A DNA stretch of 64,000 nt, from the NCBI GenBank assembly GCA_045636325.1, contig JAZTXH010000001.1:124001-188000 (forward strand), given 5' to 3'. This DNA comes from CAKSHP01 sp045636325 (GTDB taxonomy: Bacteria; Bacillota; Clostridia; UBA1381; UMGS1253). Below are positions 1 to 8,960 of the stretch, piece by piece; the first letter of the stretch is position 1, and every line of letters begins with the position of its first letter. The notes beneath the pieces were generated by a model. The model was not told the origin of the DNA. It saw only the letters and a list, made by a program, of their open reading frames with translations, and did no database searches. The position numbers and the translations under genes are program-made.

Positions 1-954
1 TTTGAGCTTATTTTGGTTGATGACGGCTCACCTGATGGGAGCGCTCTGATTTGTGATAAATACCAAAAAAAAGACAGCCGCATAAAAGTGATACACAAGC
101 AAAACGGAGGTCTTGTTTCTGCAAGGCAAAGCGGTATAAAACTAGCTAAAGGAGAATATATTTTAAACCTTGATGCGGACGATTATATTACATCTGATGC
201 TCTTGAAAGCGCATACAAGATAATAAAAAATACTTTAGCAGATATCGTGAGCTTTTCATATTACAGTGTGAAAAATTACATACCCATTGAGAAAAAAGAT
301 GATATTATAAAAGAAGGTCTTTATAATAAAGAACAAATGAAAGCCTGCATTTATCCTTTTATGCTTTGTGATGAAAATATGCAGCATTTTATGTATTTTC
401 TGTCAGGCAGAATAATCAGGGCAGATATAATAAGGCCCATTCAGCTAAGTGTAAACCCAAAGATTTCTCATGGTGAGGATGTGTGTTGCGTAATTCCCTG
501 CTATTTAAAAGCACAAAGGGTATATGTAAGCCATAAGGGCGTGTATTTTTATACCGACAGAGACGGCGAATCTCTTTCTACTAAATTTAACCCAAGGCAG
601 ATTACCAATATTGCAGACACAACAGAGCACCTTTTTAGCTTTTCTGAGTTTGCGCAGCCTGATTTTGAAGCCCAGATTTCCCGTTATTCAGCTTATATGT
701 GTTTTGCGATTATAGCTTTGGCAGCTGAAGGAGGGCATTTTAAATACATAAAACAGATAAAAGAGCTTATAAATAATTCAGCTCATAAAAAGGAAATTAA
801 AAAGGCAAGATTTAAAAACATTACAAAAAAAAGTAAAATCAGCGTGTTTTTAATGCAAAAGGGATTTATAGGATTAACCTTTTATTTTCTTAATTTATGT
901 AAACGCGTTAAAAATATAAAAAATTTTTTAATAAGAAAGGGGCATAAAAAATGA
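1..954 (+). CDS. Glycosyltransferase family 2, 5'-truncated by window edge
   Basis: The reading frame is open to base 1, and a VDDGSPDGS nucleotide-binding motif lies only a few residues in, so roughly the first 30 residues (strand beta-1) are outside the window. The GT-A fold is recognised from VDDGSPDG and from the metal-binding DADD motif (NLDADDYI). The last 60 residues are lysine-rich with a short hydrophobic patch, which suggests peripheral association with the inner membrane face. It should transfer a sugar from a nucleotide donor during surface polysaccharide assembly; donor and acceptor cannot be read from sequence. Its stop overlaps the next gene start by 4 bp (ATGA), so the two are translationally coupled. 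Confidence 0.85.
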   Translation, partial: FELILVDDGSPDGSALICDKYQKKDSRIKVIHKQNGGLVSARQSGIKLAKGEYILNLDADDYITSDALESAYKIIKNTLADIVSFSYYSVKNYIPIEKKDDIIKEGLYNKEQMKACIYPFMLCDENMQHFMYFLSGRIIRADIIRPIQLSVNPKISHGEDVCCVIPCYLKAQRVYVSHKGVYFYTDRDGESLSTKFNPRQITNIADTTEHLFSFSEFAQPDFEAQISRYSAYMCFAIIALAAEGGHFKYIKQIKELINNSAHKKEIKKARFKNITKKSKISVFLMQKGFIGLTFYFLNLCKRVKNIKNFLIRKGHKK

Positions 955-2033
955 ACATACCTGAAATATCTGTAATAATGAGCGTATACAACGGTGAAGA
1001 TTATTTGCGCCCCACATTGCAAAGCATTTTAGCTCAGACTTTTAAAAATTGGGAGCTTATTGTTATAAACGATTGCTCGTCTGACTCCACAGGGCAAATT
1101 TTAGATGAATTTGCAAAAAAAGACGAACGAGTAAAGGTTTTTACAAACGAGGTCAATTTAAGACTGCCTTCATCTTTAAATAAGGCTATTGATATTGCAA
1201 AAGGTAAATATATTGCAAGAATGGATGCTGACGATATTTGTCTGCCTCAAAGGCTTGAAAAGCAGTATGAGTTTATGCAAAATAATCCTGATACGGCCCT
1301 TTCAACCTGCAGATTTTTAACTCTTAAAAACGGGGTTTATGCATCGGGCGGATGCGGCGGAAGATGTGACGCAGGCTCAATCGCCGCACTTCTTTTGTTT
1401 ACAAATCCCATTCTTCATCCGGGAGTAATTGCAAAAGCGGAGGTTATGAAAGCTTATAAATATGACCCGACTCATACCTGCACCGAAGATTTTGAGCTTT
1501 GGACAAGAATTGCTTGTGATAATTTAAAAATGCAGATACTGCCTGAATATCTTATGATATACAGGCTTCACGATAAACAGATTACAAAAACAACCCTAGA
1601 GCGTCAGAGAGGCGAGGTATTAAAACTGCAGAAGGTATATTATTCAAAGGTTTTAGAGGCAATGGACGCCAAAAGGGAAGAATTTTACATAAAAGGAATT
1701 TATTTTAGGGAAAATATTGATATAAATAAGTTTATAAAATTTTACAGCCACATAAAATTGCTTAATAAAAAAAGAAAATCATTTACTGCCGAGGCCGTTG
1801 ATTATGCCGCTTTTGAAATTCTGGCTGAATATAAAAGATGCAATATAGGTAAAGCACAAATTATAAAAGCGATGCTTAAATTTAATGGTTTATTTTTAAT
1901 AAAAGAGGTATTTCGCCGAAAGAAAAGTGCATATTTTGATGGAAAAAAATGTATAAATACGGCTGAAAGTTTAGGACTTAAGCGCACCGGAGGAACGAGT
2001 GCATTCCCTGTTTTTTCTCAGGCTGACAAATAG
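951..2033 (+). CDS. Glycosyltransferase family 2 (WcaA-like)
   Basis: A complete 360-residue GT2 enzyme. The N-terminal 110 residues hold the GT-A core: SVIMSVYNGEDYL, an IVINDCSSDSTG nucleotide-binding segment and the DxD-type ARMDADDI. The C-terminal third is basic and helical with no clear membrane segment. It is coupled by a 4-bp overlap to another GT2 gene and followed closely by an EAL-domain gene, so it belongs to a surface-polysaccharide operon. Specificity cannot be assigned; GT2 members at such loci usually add hexoses or amino sugars to a lipid-linked repeat unit. Confidence 0.85.
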   Translation: MNIPEISVIMSVYNGEDYLRPTLQSILAQTFKNWELIVINDCSSDSTGQILDEFAKKDERVKVFTNEVNLRLPSSLNKAIDIAKGKYIARMDADDICLPQRLEKQYEFMQNNPDTALSTCRFLTLKNGVYASGGCGGRCDAGSIAALLLFTNPILHPGVIAKAEVMKAYKYDPTHTCTEDFELWTRIACDNLKMQILPEYLMIYRLHDKQITKTTLERQRGEVLKLQKVYYSKVLEAMDAKREEFYIKGIYFRENIDINKFIKFYSHIKLLNKKRKSFTAEAVDYAAFEILAEYKRCNIGKAQIIKAMLKFNGLFLIKEVFRRKKSAYFDGKKCINTAESLGLKRTGGTSAFPVFSQADK

Positions 2034-2045
2034 GAGATGAAGCAT

Positions 2046-3413
2046 ATGAAAATATTTGAATACCCTTATGTTATTATAATGGTTTTTGCGGTGGTATTTG
2101 TTTTACTTGGAGCGGTAGGACTTTACTTTGCCCTGCAGGGTATTAAAGTAGCAAAGGGCACCCGTGAAAAGGATTTTACAAGCGTGATAAGGCTTGAAAA
2201 TATGTTTATAAAAGGAGCAAAGCAGCGCCGCAGACGGAGCGTTGTATATATAAGCGTGTCGCTTGATAACGCAAGAAGCCTATATTCTGATGCAAAAGCG
2301 CTTGAGATATTTACCTGCATAAAGCCTGTTTTGCTTGAGATTTTCGGAGCTTCGGACGGTGGGGTTTCAAGCTATGATAAAACCAATTTTGTGGCTCTTA
2401 ATTCATGGGGCAGTGAGCTTGTAGAATGTAATATTGATAATTGCATGAATAAGTTAAACCACTGCCTTACATGTAAGGGGGCATTAAATATTGTAGACAT
2501 TCGTTTCGGCTACTACTGTGATATTGTCAGCCAGATTTCTTTTGATGAGGCTATAGTAAGGGCAAAGCAGGCCTGCACAATGGCAGAAGAAGAAAACTGC
2601 ACTTCAAGAGAGTGGAGCAGTAAAGGCTCAAGGGCTCTTGAAAGAAAAATTGCAATAGAAAATAATATAGAAGACCAGATAGACAATAACCGTTTTTTTC
2701 TTGAATATCAGCCCATATTGTATGCCGGTACAAAAAAGATTTTCGGTGCAGAGGTACTCTCCCGTCTTAATTCGGAAAAAGACGGAGTTTTAACACCAGG
2801 TAGCTTTTTGCCTGCGGTGCAGTCTGTCGGTATAACTGATAAATTTGACTATTATATTTTTGAAAAGAACTGCAAATGGATTTCAAACGATAAAAGTCAG
2901 AGAGAAAATTATGTCTATACTATAAACTTTTCAAGGCTTACACTGTGCGATATAGAATTTTCTCAGATTATAACTAAAATTCTTGATAAGTACTCTGTAA
3001 AATATTCTACGGTGGCTATTGAAATTCTTGAGGATAAGGCTCTTAGCGGCACAGAAAAAAATCAGATGATACAAAATCTTAAAAAGCTTAAGGAACTTGG
3101 TATTTCAACTTTGCTTGATGATTTCGGCAGCGGTTATACATCATTTGGTGACTTGACAGATTTTAATATAAGCGTAGTAAAGATGGATAAAAAAATGGTT
3201 CGCGCAGCAAACACCGATTCAGGCTTTTTGGTTTTGAAAAATGTAATAAAAACTGCAAAAGAGCTTGGATTTAAAACTTTGTGTGAGGGTATAGAAACGG
3301 CCAGTCATGAAAGTTTAGCTATCAGGGCGGGAGCGGATTTGCTGCAAGGGTATTATTATTCAAGACCTATATCGCCTGCAAAGCTTGAGCAAATGTTTGA
3401 AGAAGATAAGTAA
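2046..3413 (+). CDS. EAL-domain cyclic-di-GMP phosphodiesterase with degenerate GGDEF domain
   Basis: Residues about 5-30 form one membrane segment. Residues about 55-185 resemble a GGDEF domain in outline (LDNARSLY, later FGYYCDI and IVRAKQAC), but the GGDEF signature is replaced by SSYDKTNF, so no cyclase activity is expected. Residues about 205-450 are an EAL domain with the key motifs kept: EVLSRL for EALxR, INFSRL, EILEDK, DDFGSGYTSF, KMDKKM, CEGIET and QGYYYSRP. It probably hydrolyses c-di-GMP at the membrane, with the degenerate GGDEF part acting as a sensor. The ATG at 2046 lies 9 nt after AGGAG and is preferred to the ATG at 2037, which overlaps that site. Its position among glycosyltransferases suggests c-di-GMP control of polysaccharide output. 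Confidence 0.85.
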   Translation: MKIFEYPYVIIMVFAVVFVLLGAVGLYFALQGIKVAKGTREKDFTSVIRLENMFIKGAKQRRRRSVVYISVSLDNARSLYSDAKALEIFTCIKPVLLEIFGASDGGVSSYDKTNFVALNSWGSELVECNIDNCMNKLNHCLTCKGALNIVDIRFGYYCDIVSQISFDEAIVRAKQACTMAEEENCTSREWSSKGSRALERKIAIENNIEDQIDNNRFFLEYQPILYAGTKKIFGAEVLSRLNSEKDGVLTPGSFLPAVQSVGITDKFDYYIFEKNCKWISNDKSQRENYVYTINFSRLTLCDIEFSQIITKILDKYSVKYSTVAIEILEDKALSGTEKNQMIQNLKKLKELGISTLLDDFGSGYTSFGDLTDFNISVVKMDKKMVRAANTDSGFLVLKNVIKTAKELGFKTLCEGIETASHESLAIRAGADLLQGYYYSRPISPAKLEQMFEEDK

Positions 3414-3429
3414 ACGGGAGGATAAAGAA

Positions 3430-4371
3430 ATGCTTTCGGTGATTATTCCTGCATATAATGAAGAATTGGTTATAAAAAAGGCGTATGATACAATACGCAA
3501 AGTTTTAAATGATGCAGATATAGAAAATGAAATTATTTTTGTTGATGACGGGTCTTTAGATTTGACATATAAAGAAATTAGGGCGCTGGCAGAAAAAGAG
3601 ATGGATGTTTCAGGTTTGCACTTTTCAAGAAATTTCGGTAAAGAAGCGGCGATTGCGGCAGGCCTTGCCGCTGCAAAGGGTGACTGTGTGGTTGTGATTG
3701 ACTGTGACCTTCAGCATCCGCCAGAAACAATACCTAAAATGTATGAGCTTTGGCAGCGGGGGGCAGAAATTGTTGAGGGCGTAAAAAAATCACGTGGCGA
3801 GGAAGGCATCATCCACGGTTTTGCGGCTAAAAGCTTTTACCGCATTATAAGCACTATGGTTGGATTTGATATGGAAAACGCTTCGGATTTTAAACTTCTT
3901 GACCGCAAAGTGGTTGATATATTGAATTCCATCCCTGAAAGGAAAGGCTTTTTCAGGGCAATTTCCTATTGGGTAGGCTATAAAAAAGCGACTGTTGAAT
4001 TTGACGTAAAAGAGCGGGTGGCAGGTGAAACGAAATGGTCTTTCTGGGGGCTTATTAAATATGCCCTTTCAAATATTTGCGCCTATTCTGCGGCACCTAT
4101 GCACATCGTTACCTTGCTTGGCTTTATAATGCTTTTTATTACAGTTGTTTTCGGCGTCTGGGCGCTTGTTGATAAAATAATCGGCAGAGCCATTGAAGGT
4201 ATGACAACAGTTATTATAATCACAATTTTTATCGGTAGCATAATGATGATAAGTCTTGGTATAATCGGATATTATATTGCACGCATATACGAAGAAATCA
4301 AAGGAAGACCCCGATACATTGTATCAGATGTTTGCAGGAGCAAAGTTGATTTTGAAGTGAAAAAACATTGA
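3430..4371 (+). CDS. Polyprenyl-phosphate glycosyltransferase (GtrB/DPM1-like)
   Basis: 313 residues from the ATG at 3430, 9 nt after GGGAGG; an in-frame upstream extension into the preceding gene lacks a good ribosome site. The N-terminal GT2 domain has SVIIPAYNEE, IIFVDDGS, the DCDLQHPPE metal-binding region and GETKWSFWGLIKY, which is typical of the GtrB/dolichol-phosphate mannosyltransferase family. Two transmembrane helices follow at about 215-240 and 250-275. The enzyme would load a sugar onto undecaprenyl phosphate on the cytoplasmic face for later use outside. It lies between an EAL gene and a flippase, which fits export of lipid-linked sugars. Confidence 0.88.
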   Translation: MLSVIIPAYNEELVIKKAYDTIRKVLNDADIENEIIFVDDGSLDLTYKEIRALAEKEMDVSGLHFSRNFGKEAAIAAGLAAAKGDCVVVIDCDLQHPPETIPKMYELWQRGAEIVEGVKKSRGEEGIIHGFAAKSFYRIISTMVGFDMENASDFKLLDRKVVDILNSIPERKGFFRAISYWVGYKKATVEFDVKERVAGETKWSFWGLIKYALSNICAYSAAPMHIVTLLGFIMLFITVVFGVWALVDKIIGRAIEGMTTVIIITIFIGSIMMISLGIIGYYIARIYEEIKGRPRYIVSDVCRSKVDFEVKKH

Positions 4372-4396
4372 TTATTCTAATAATATGTGGTATATT
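4368..4396 (+). promoter_or_regulatory. Candidate SigA promoter before the MurJ-type flippase
   Basis: TTGATT (4368-4373), a 17-bp spacer and TATATT (4391-4396). The -35 overlaps the stop codon of the upstream glycosyltransferase. It would allow the flippase and the next gene to be expressed apart from the glycosyltransferases. Confidence 0.55.
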
Positions 4397-4433
4397 ATAA
4401 TGCAGAGGATTTTAAAAAAAAGGAGGCGAAAGA

Positions 4434-5927
4434 ATGAGTGGAATTACTTATGTAATTGTGGTAGTTGGTATAATTTTGGCAAAATGTGTCGGTTTTTTAA
4501 GAGATATTATTTTTGCATCTGTTTTCGGTGCAAGTGAATATACAGATATATATTTTCAGGTGTTCGGCATTGCAAGTCTTGTGTTTACCGGCATTGGCGG
4601 CTCGCTTTCCACCCTTCTTATAAAAAACTTGAATAAGCCTGAAAACGAAGGCGAAGAAATTAAAAGAGAATATGTGAGAAATTTTATAAGCCGCACATGT
4701 ATAGTTATGCTTTTCATAACGGGTGTTTTATACCTTTTAAGCGGCAGTATTGTAAAGCTTATTTTACCGGGGCTTTCAGCTAAGCTTTTTGATATGGCAG
4801 TAAAGTTTATGTATATAATGCTTCCAAGCTGTCTGTTTGTAATGGTTGCGTATATTATCTCAGGCGTTTTGCAAAACAGCAGAGTGTTTTTTATAAGCTC
4901 GGTTATGAGCCTTCCGTTTAATATTATTATAATACTTTCGCTTCTTATGAAAAATGCCGACATAACAACTGTTTCAGTTGTGACAACCATAGGATGGTTT
5001 TTACACATTGTATTTCAACTTCCGGCATTTTATAAAAAAGGATATCGTCTTTTTGGCTTTAAAAAAGGCATCAGTTTTAATATAAGTAAAAATCCTGAGA
5101 TTTTGTTTATATTTATTTCAAGTATGATGTTTCAGCTTTGTCTTATTATAGATAAAGCCTTTGTCAGCTATGACGGAGGCGCGGTAACCACAATAAATTA
5201 CGCTTCAAATCTTTTTATTACGGTTGCAAGTGTGTTTGTGGTGGCAATGAGTAATGTTTCATATCCATCTATCTGCCGTAATTTTGAGGCGGGTAATATG
5301 GAATTTGTAAGGCAGATTATCCGCTACACAATAACTGTGCTTGTAGCCATTTTTGTTCCTTTTATGTTAACTGTCGGTTGCTTCGGGCAGGACATTATAG
5401 GACTTTTGTATGAAAGGGGCGAATTTACCGCTCAACTTACTAAAACCACATCGGTTCTGTTTATGATTTATGTAACAGGCATTTTCGGTTATGTTTGTCA
5501 GGAGCTTTTTAATAAGGTTTTATATCTGTCGGACGGCTATAAATATACTTGCCTTGGCACTTTGGGTGTGGTGGTGCTAAAACCCGTTTTAAACTTCTGT
5601 TTTGGTGGCGGTGTTATGGCAGTGGCAATCGCAACGGCTCTGTTGTTTTGCCTGTATACATTAAATGTAGCACTTGCCATGGCAAAGCTTATTGGAAATT
5701 ATATAAACAAAGAACTTGCTTTTGATATTTTAAAAATACTTTCAGGAGGAGCCTTTGCATTTTTGGTATTTTTGGCACTTCGATTATTTGTGCCCGGAAT
5801 GTTTTTGACAAAAATCGGCTTTATAATACCTCTTGGCATATGCGCTTTGGTGTATGTGGCAGCGATTTTCGCATTGGGAATTGTAAAAAAGATTTTCCCT
5901 AAAGCAAGCGGCGAAAAGGAGAAATAA
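4434..5927 (+). CDS. MurJ/MviN-family lipid flippase
   Basis: A 497-residue polytopic protein with about 13-14 hydrophobic helices and the MviN/MurJ N-terminal signature (GFLRDIIFASVFGASEYTDIYF). MurJ proteins flip undecaprenyl-linked cell-wall precursors across the cytoplasmic membrane. The family also contains paralogues that move other polyprenyl-linked glycans. The location inside a glycosyltransferase cluster leaves open whether this copy is the essential lipid II flippase or one dedicated to the local polysaccharide, so no gene symbol is given. AAAGGAGG lies just before the ATG; the next gene starts 1 nt after the stop. Confidence 0.85.
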   Translation: MSGITYVIVVVGIILAKCVGFLRDIIFASVFGASEYTDIYFQVFGIASLVFTGIGGSLSTLLIKNLNKPENEGEEIKREYVRNFISRTCIVMLFITGVLYLLSGSIVKLILPGLSAKLFDMAVKFMYIMLPSCLFVMVAYIISGVLQNSRVFFISSVMSLPFNIIIILSLLMKNADITTVSVVTTIGWFLHIVFQLPAFYKKGYRLFGFKKGISFNISKNPEILFIFISSMMFQLCLIIDKAFVSYDGGAVTTINYASNLFITVASVFVVAMSNVSYPSICRNFEAGNMEFVRQIIRYTITVLVAIFVPFMLTVGCFGQDIIGLLYERGEFTAQLTKTTSVLFMIYVTGIFGYVCQELFNKVLYLSDGYKYTCLGTLGVVVLKPVLNFCFGGGVMAVAIATALLFCLYTLNVALAMAKLIGNYINKELAFDILKILSGGAFAFLVFLALRLFVPGMFLTKIGFIIPLGICALVYVAAIFALGIVKKIFPKASGEKEK

Positions 5928-5928
5928 T

Positions 5929-7617
5929 ATGAAAAAGAGTGGGTTTTATATAGTGCTTACTGTGGTGCTGGCGGCGTTTTTACTGTCAGCTCCCGCTTTT
6001 TTTACAAGAGTTTATTATGAAAACAATAATCGTCACGCAGTACTTTCCGTTAAGTGTGACGGTATTTCGGATTTACACTTATCAGAATATAAAGAAAGCG
6101 GCGTTAAGGGTGCGGTTATATCCGAAAATGAAACAGGCGGCTTTTCAGAAGAACTTATTTTAAACGCAAAAAATCTGGGTCTTGAAATATATTTAAGTTT
6201 AGACTGCAAAAAAGCGCTTTCAAAAGAATATGCAGAATATATTGAAGGTATTATAAAAAAGTATTGTGTTAAATACATAAATGTATATTCAAGTGATGAA
6301 AAGCACTCCTCAAACGGAAAAAATCCTTATCTTTGCAGCCTGATTGAAAAAAACAAGCTTATTTTAGTATTAACAGAAACAAAAACTCAGCTTTCAAACG
6401 ATTGTTTCCCAGGTTTTGATGATGTAGTCCAAAGCGCAGGAGGCAGAGCTTTAAGGGGATATAATTCAGATAAGCGAAATTCACTTAATAAAGCGGATTA
6501 TGATTTAAACTATTTTCAGATGCTAAACTCCCTTGTTGACCGTAATATAAGATTTTTTATGGTGCGCACAATTGAAGATAGAGAGTTTGATGATGAATTT
6601 AACACCCAAAGGACCTTAAGAGCCACTAAAAGATTTTCAAAAAAACTTGAAGATATGGGGTATACTGATGATTTCAAAGACTTTTCAGGCTATAGTGTAA
6701 ACAGAAGGCTTACTTCAGTCGGCTCTGCGGCTTTAATGGCAGTTATGGCATTTGTGACGTTTTTAATAATTTTCGGATATAAAAAATATTTCTCAGGAAT
6801 TTGCATTGCAGTGGGATGGGCTTTTGGATTTGTGGCATTTTTTATTCCGGGAAGCTATTTATGGATATATCCATTTTTGTATGCAGTAATTAGCCCGTGC
6901 TTTTTAATAACGGTAATGCTTTGGTTTATTATAAAAATGCGCAAAAAGCTTTCGTGTTTTAAGCTTTGCATATCGGGGGCAGGCTTGGCATTTTTGATTA
7001 TGGCTGTATGCGCCTTTATGATGTGTGCTCTTCTTTCGGGCTTTGATTATTTTATGAATATAAATCTTTTCCGCGGGGTTAAGGTTTCACTTATATTTCC
7101 TGTTATATACGCAAGCGTTTTGTTCTTTTTTGCAAAAGGAGAAAATAATACTGTTAAGATGAGGGGAATAAAAGAGCTTATATTAAAATACTTTAAAAAA
7201 CGCTATATTGTATTGGGCATAGCCGTTTTTGCTCTGGCGGCAGTTGCGGTATTCGTTTATATAAAGCGTTCAGGAAACAACGTGATTCCATTTGGTGAAG
7301 CTTATATAAGAAATGCCATAACCGATTTGATTTATGCTCGTCCAAGAACAAAGGAAGTCTTTTTTGCGTGGCCATGTTTTATTTTGTTTTTATATACAGC
7401 AAAAAAATTTCCCGACGGTATTTTGCAGTGGATTTTTGCAAGTGTGTCGGGAATGTTATTTGCATCTGTTACAAATACTTTCTGTCATGTTTTTACGGGT
7501 GTTTTTACAATGTATCAAAGAACGTTTTATGGTTTTCTGGCATCAATACCCGTGACGGCAGCTTTTGTGTTTGTAAGCTTTTTGATTATAAAGCTTATTT
7601 ATAAAATTAAACATTAG
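5929..7617 (+). CDS. Polytopic membrane protein, DUF5693-like
   Basis: 562 residues. One membrane helix near residues 5-25 is followed by a soluble, presumably extracytoplasmic region to about residue 255, then eight or more closely packed hydrophobic helices to the C terminus. The soluble part (for example YKESGVKGAVISENETGG) resembles the barrel-like domain of DUF5693 proteins, which in Firmicutes are found beside cell-wall polysaccharide genes; this assignment is from pattern memory and only moderately sure. It follows the flippase by one base, so it is co-translated with it. Its end overlaps the convergent esterase gene by 11 bp, with no terminator between. No enzymatic motif was recognised. 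Confidence 0.6.
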   Translation: MKKSGFYIVLTVVLAAFLLSAPAFFTRVYYENNNRHAVLSVKCDGISDLHLSEYKESGVKGAVISENETGGFSEELILNAKNLGLEIYLSLDCKKALSKEYAEYIEGIIKKYCVKYINVYSSDEKHSSNGKNPYLCSLIEKNKLILVLTETKTQLSNDCFPGFDDVVQSAGGRALRGYNSDKRNSLNKADYDLNYFQMLNSLVDRNIRFFMVRTIEDREFDDEFNTQRTLRATKRFSKKLEDMGYTDDFKDFSGYSVNRRLTSVGSAALMAVMAFVTFLIIFGYKKYFSGICIAVGWAFGFVAFFIPGSYLWIYPFLYAVISPCFLITVMLWFIIKMRKKLSCFKLCISGAGLAFLIMAVCAFMMCALLSGFDYFMNINLFRGVKVSLIFPVIYASVLFFFAKGENNTVKMRGIKELILKYFKKRYIVLGIAVFALAAVAVFVYIKRSGNNVIPFGEAYIRNAITDLIYARPRTKEVFFAWPCFILFLYTAKKFPDGILQWIFASVSGMLFASVTNTFCHVFTGVFTMYQRTFYGFLASIPVTAAFVFVSFLIIKLIYKIKH

Positions 7618-8410
7618 AATTCATGCTTTTTATTTTACATAAAACGTCTTTTATGGTTTTGTCCCAGTAGTCCCAGTCATGAAAACCGCCAGAGTCATAA
7701 AAAGAGCTGTCAAAACCAAGCGACTCAACGTGATTTTTAAAATTAATATTATGGTTGTATAAATAGTCCTGCTTTCCGCAATACTGCAAGAGAGCAGGCT
7801 TTTTATTATATGAACTTATTTTTTTTGCTAAGTAGAAAAGGTCGTTTTCGGAATTTTTTATAACGCCTTTTTCGCCAAAATTTAGCTTTAGTGTATCATA
7901 CACAGCGCCTGAAAGAAGTGCCTGTATTTTATTCATATCATTTTCGGAAACGGATGCTAAATCCAAAGCGCCCGAAAGGCTTATTGCCAGCGAGAATTTT
8001 TCAGGCCTTGAAAATGCAATACGGAAAGCCCCGTAGCCACCCATTGATATGCCGCAGATAAAGGTATCCTCCCGTTTTTTTGAAACACGAAATGTGTTTT
8101 CAATATAAGACGGAAGCTCGGTTGCGGCAAAGTCAAGATATTTTATATTTGCGCTTGAATTTACGTAAAATGTGTTGTTTAAATCAGGCATAACAATTAA
8201 AAGGTTTAATCCTTTTGCATAGCGTACAATGTTTGAGCCGGTAACCCATGCATGCTGTGAGCCGAAAAGCCCGTGCAAAAGATACAAAACACAGGGTGGA
8301 TTTTTGCAATTTTCTGAAATACTGCTGTATGGCGTTATAATGTTTACACCTACTGTTGTCTGAAGAACTTTTGAAAATACAGATGAAGTTATTAAGCTGA
8401 TTGTAACCAC
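7607..8410 (-). CDS. Alpha/beta-hydrolase esterase (esterase D/PF00756 type)
   Basis: 267 residues with a serine-hydrolase core: oxyanion-side YLLHGLFGS near residues 43-51, nucleophile elbow GISMGG at 120-125 (Ser122), Asp215 in GKQDYLYN and His244 in GGFHDWDYW. This matches the esterase D/feruloyl esterase/antigen 85 family, which cleaves acyl esters. There is no signal peptide, so it is probably cytoplasmic. The start is odd: the only near-N-terminal start codon in frame is a GTG that overlaps the AAGGAGG ribosome site itself, so true initiation may be at this GTG or at a rare codon a few triplets later. It converges on the membrane-protein gene with an 11-bp overlap. Confidence 0.85.
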   Translation of the reverse strand: MVTISLITSSVFSKVLQTTVGVNIITPYSSISENCKNPPCVLYLLHGLFGSQHAWVTGSNIVRYAKGLNLLIVMPDLNNTFYVNSSANIKYLDFAATELPSYIENTFRVSKKREDTFICGISMGGYGAFRIAFSRPEKFSLAISLSGALDLASVSENDMNKIQALLSGAVYDTLKLNFGEKGVIKNSENDLFYLAKKISSYNKKPALLQYCGKQDYLYNHNINFKNHVESLGFDSSFYDSGGFHDWDYWDKTIKDVLCKIKSMNSNV

Positions 8411-8569
8411 CTCCTTTTTGAATTAGTTTGCCGAAAGGGATAAGAATTTATGCTTTGGAAAAAAGAATTTATATAAAAATGCCTCCGGTTTTATTGTATA
8501 CACTTTCTCTTCTTGAAAATTAGATTTTGTAAAAAAGTGCAGTGTTGGAAATAAAAAAGAGTGGAACTT

Positions 8570-8862
8570 ATGGGAAAGGGTATGTCATATAATAAAAAGC
8601 ACATCTCATTTGCATTTAAAAAGTATTTTGGAGTAAAAATTGTTGAATATCAAATACCATACTCTGTATTATGATGCATCAGAGCTTTACAAGCGTCAGC
8701 GGTATTGCCGATAAGTGCGGATATTCCTACGCGTATTATTTTTCCAAAATCTTTGACCGGAAAATGGGGATTTCGCAAACACAATACATAAAAGAAGTGA
8801 AAAAACAGCTGATTTTGTATGAATATATCTATTTTAATAAAACATTAATTTTTAGCGACTAA
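8570..8862 (+). pseudogene. Remnant of an AraC-family regulator (C-terminal HTH), frameshifted
   Basis: Two reading frames together reproduce the C-terminal double helix-turn-helix of an AraC regulator. Frame one (ATG 8570 to a TGA at 8672-8674) gives HISFAFKKYFGVKIVEYQ, the first HTH half. The second (8671-8862) gives SVSGIADKCGYSYAYYFSKIF and MGISQTQYIK, the conserved second half. The two parts overlap at the TGA and are in different frames, the linker helix between the halves is garbled, and no ligand-binding domain lies upstream. This is a degraded gene rather than two short proteins. It may be what is left of a regulator once serving the esterase or the nfn genes. Confidence 0.7.
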
Positions 8863-8885
8863 GCGCCAATTTTTCGCGGTTTTTC

Positions 8886-8914
8886 TTGACATTTTTAAAA
8901 AAAAGTTTTATAAT
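8886..8914 (+). promoter_or_regulatory. Consensus SigA promoter for nfnAB
   Basis: TTGACA (8886-8891), 17-bp A/T-rich spacer and TATAAT (8909-8914), 47 bp before the nfnA start. Both hexamers are perfect, so strong expression is expected. Confidence 0.85.
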
Positions 8915-8960
8915 TATAAAGTCTATATAATTTTTATGAATGAAGATGGGAGGAGTATTT

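Noticed and set aside
4556..5008. 150-codon minus-strand reading frame inside the flippase gene
   Set aside because: Antisense shadow of a well-supported gene; no ribosome site and low-complexity protein.
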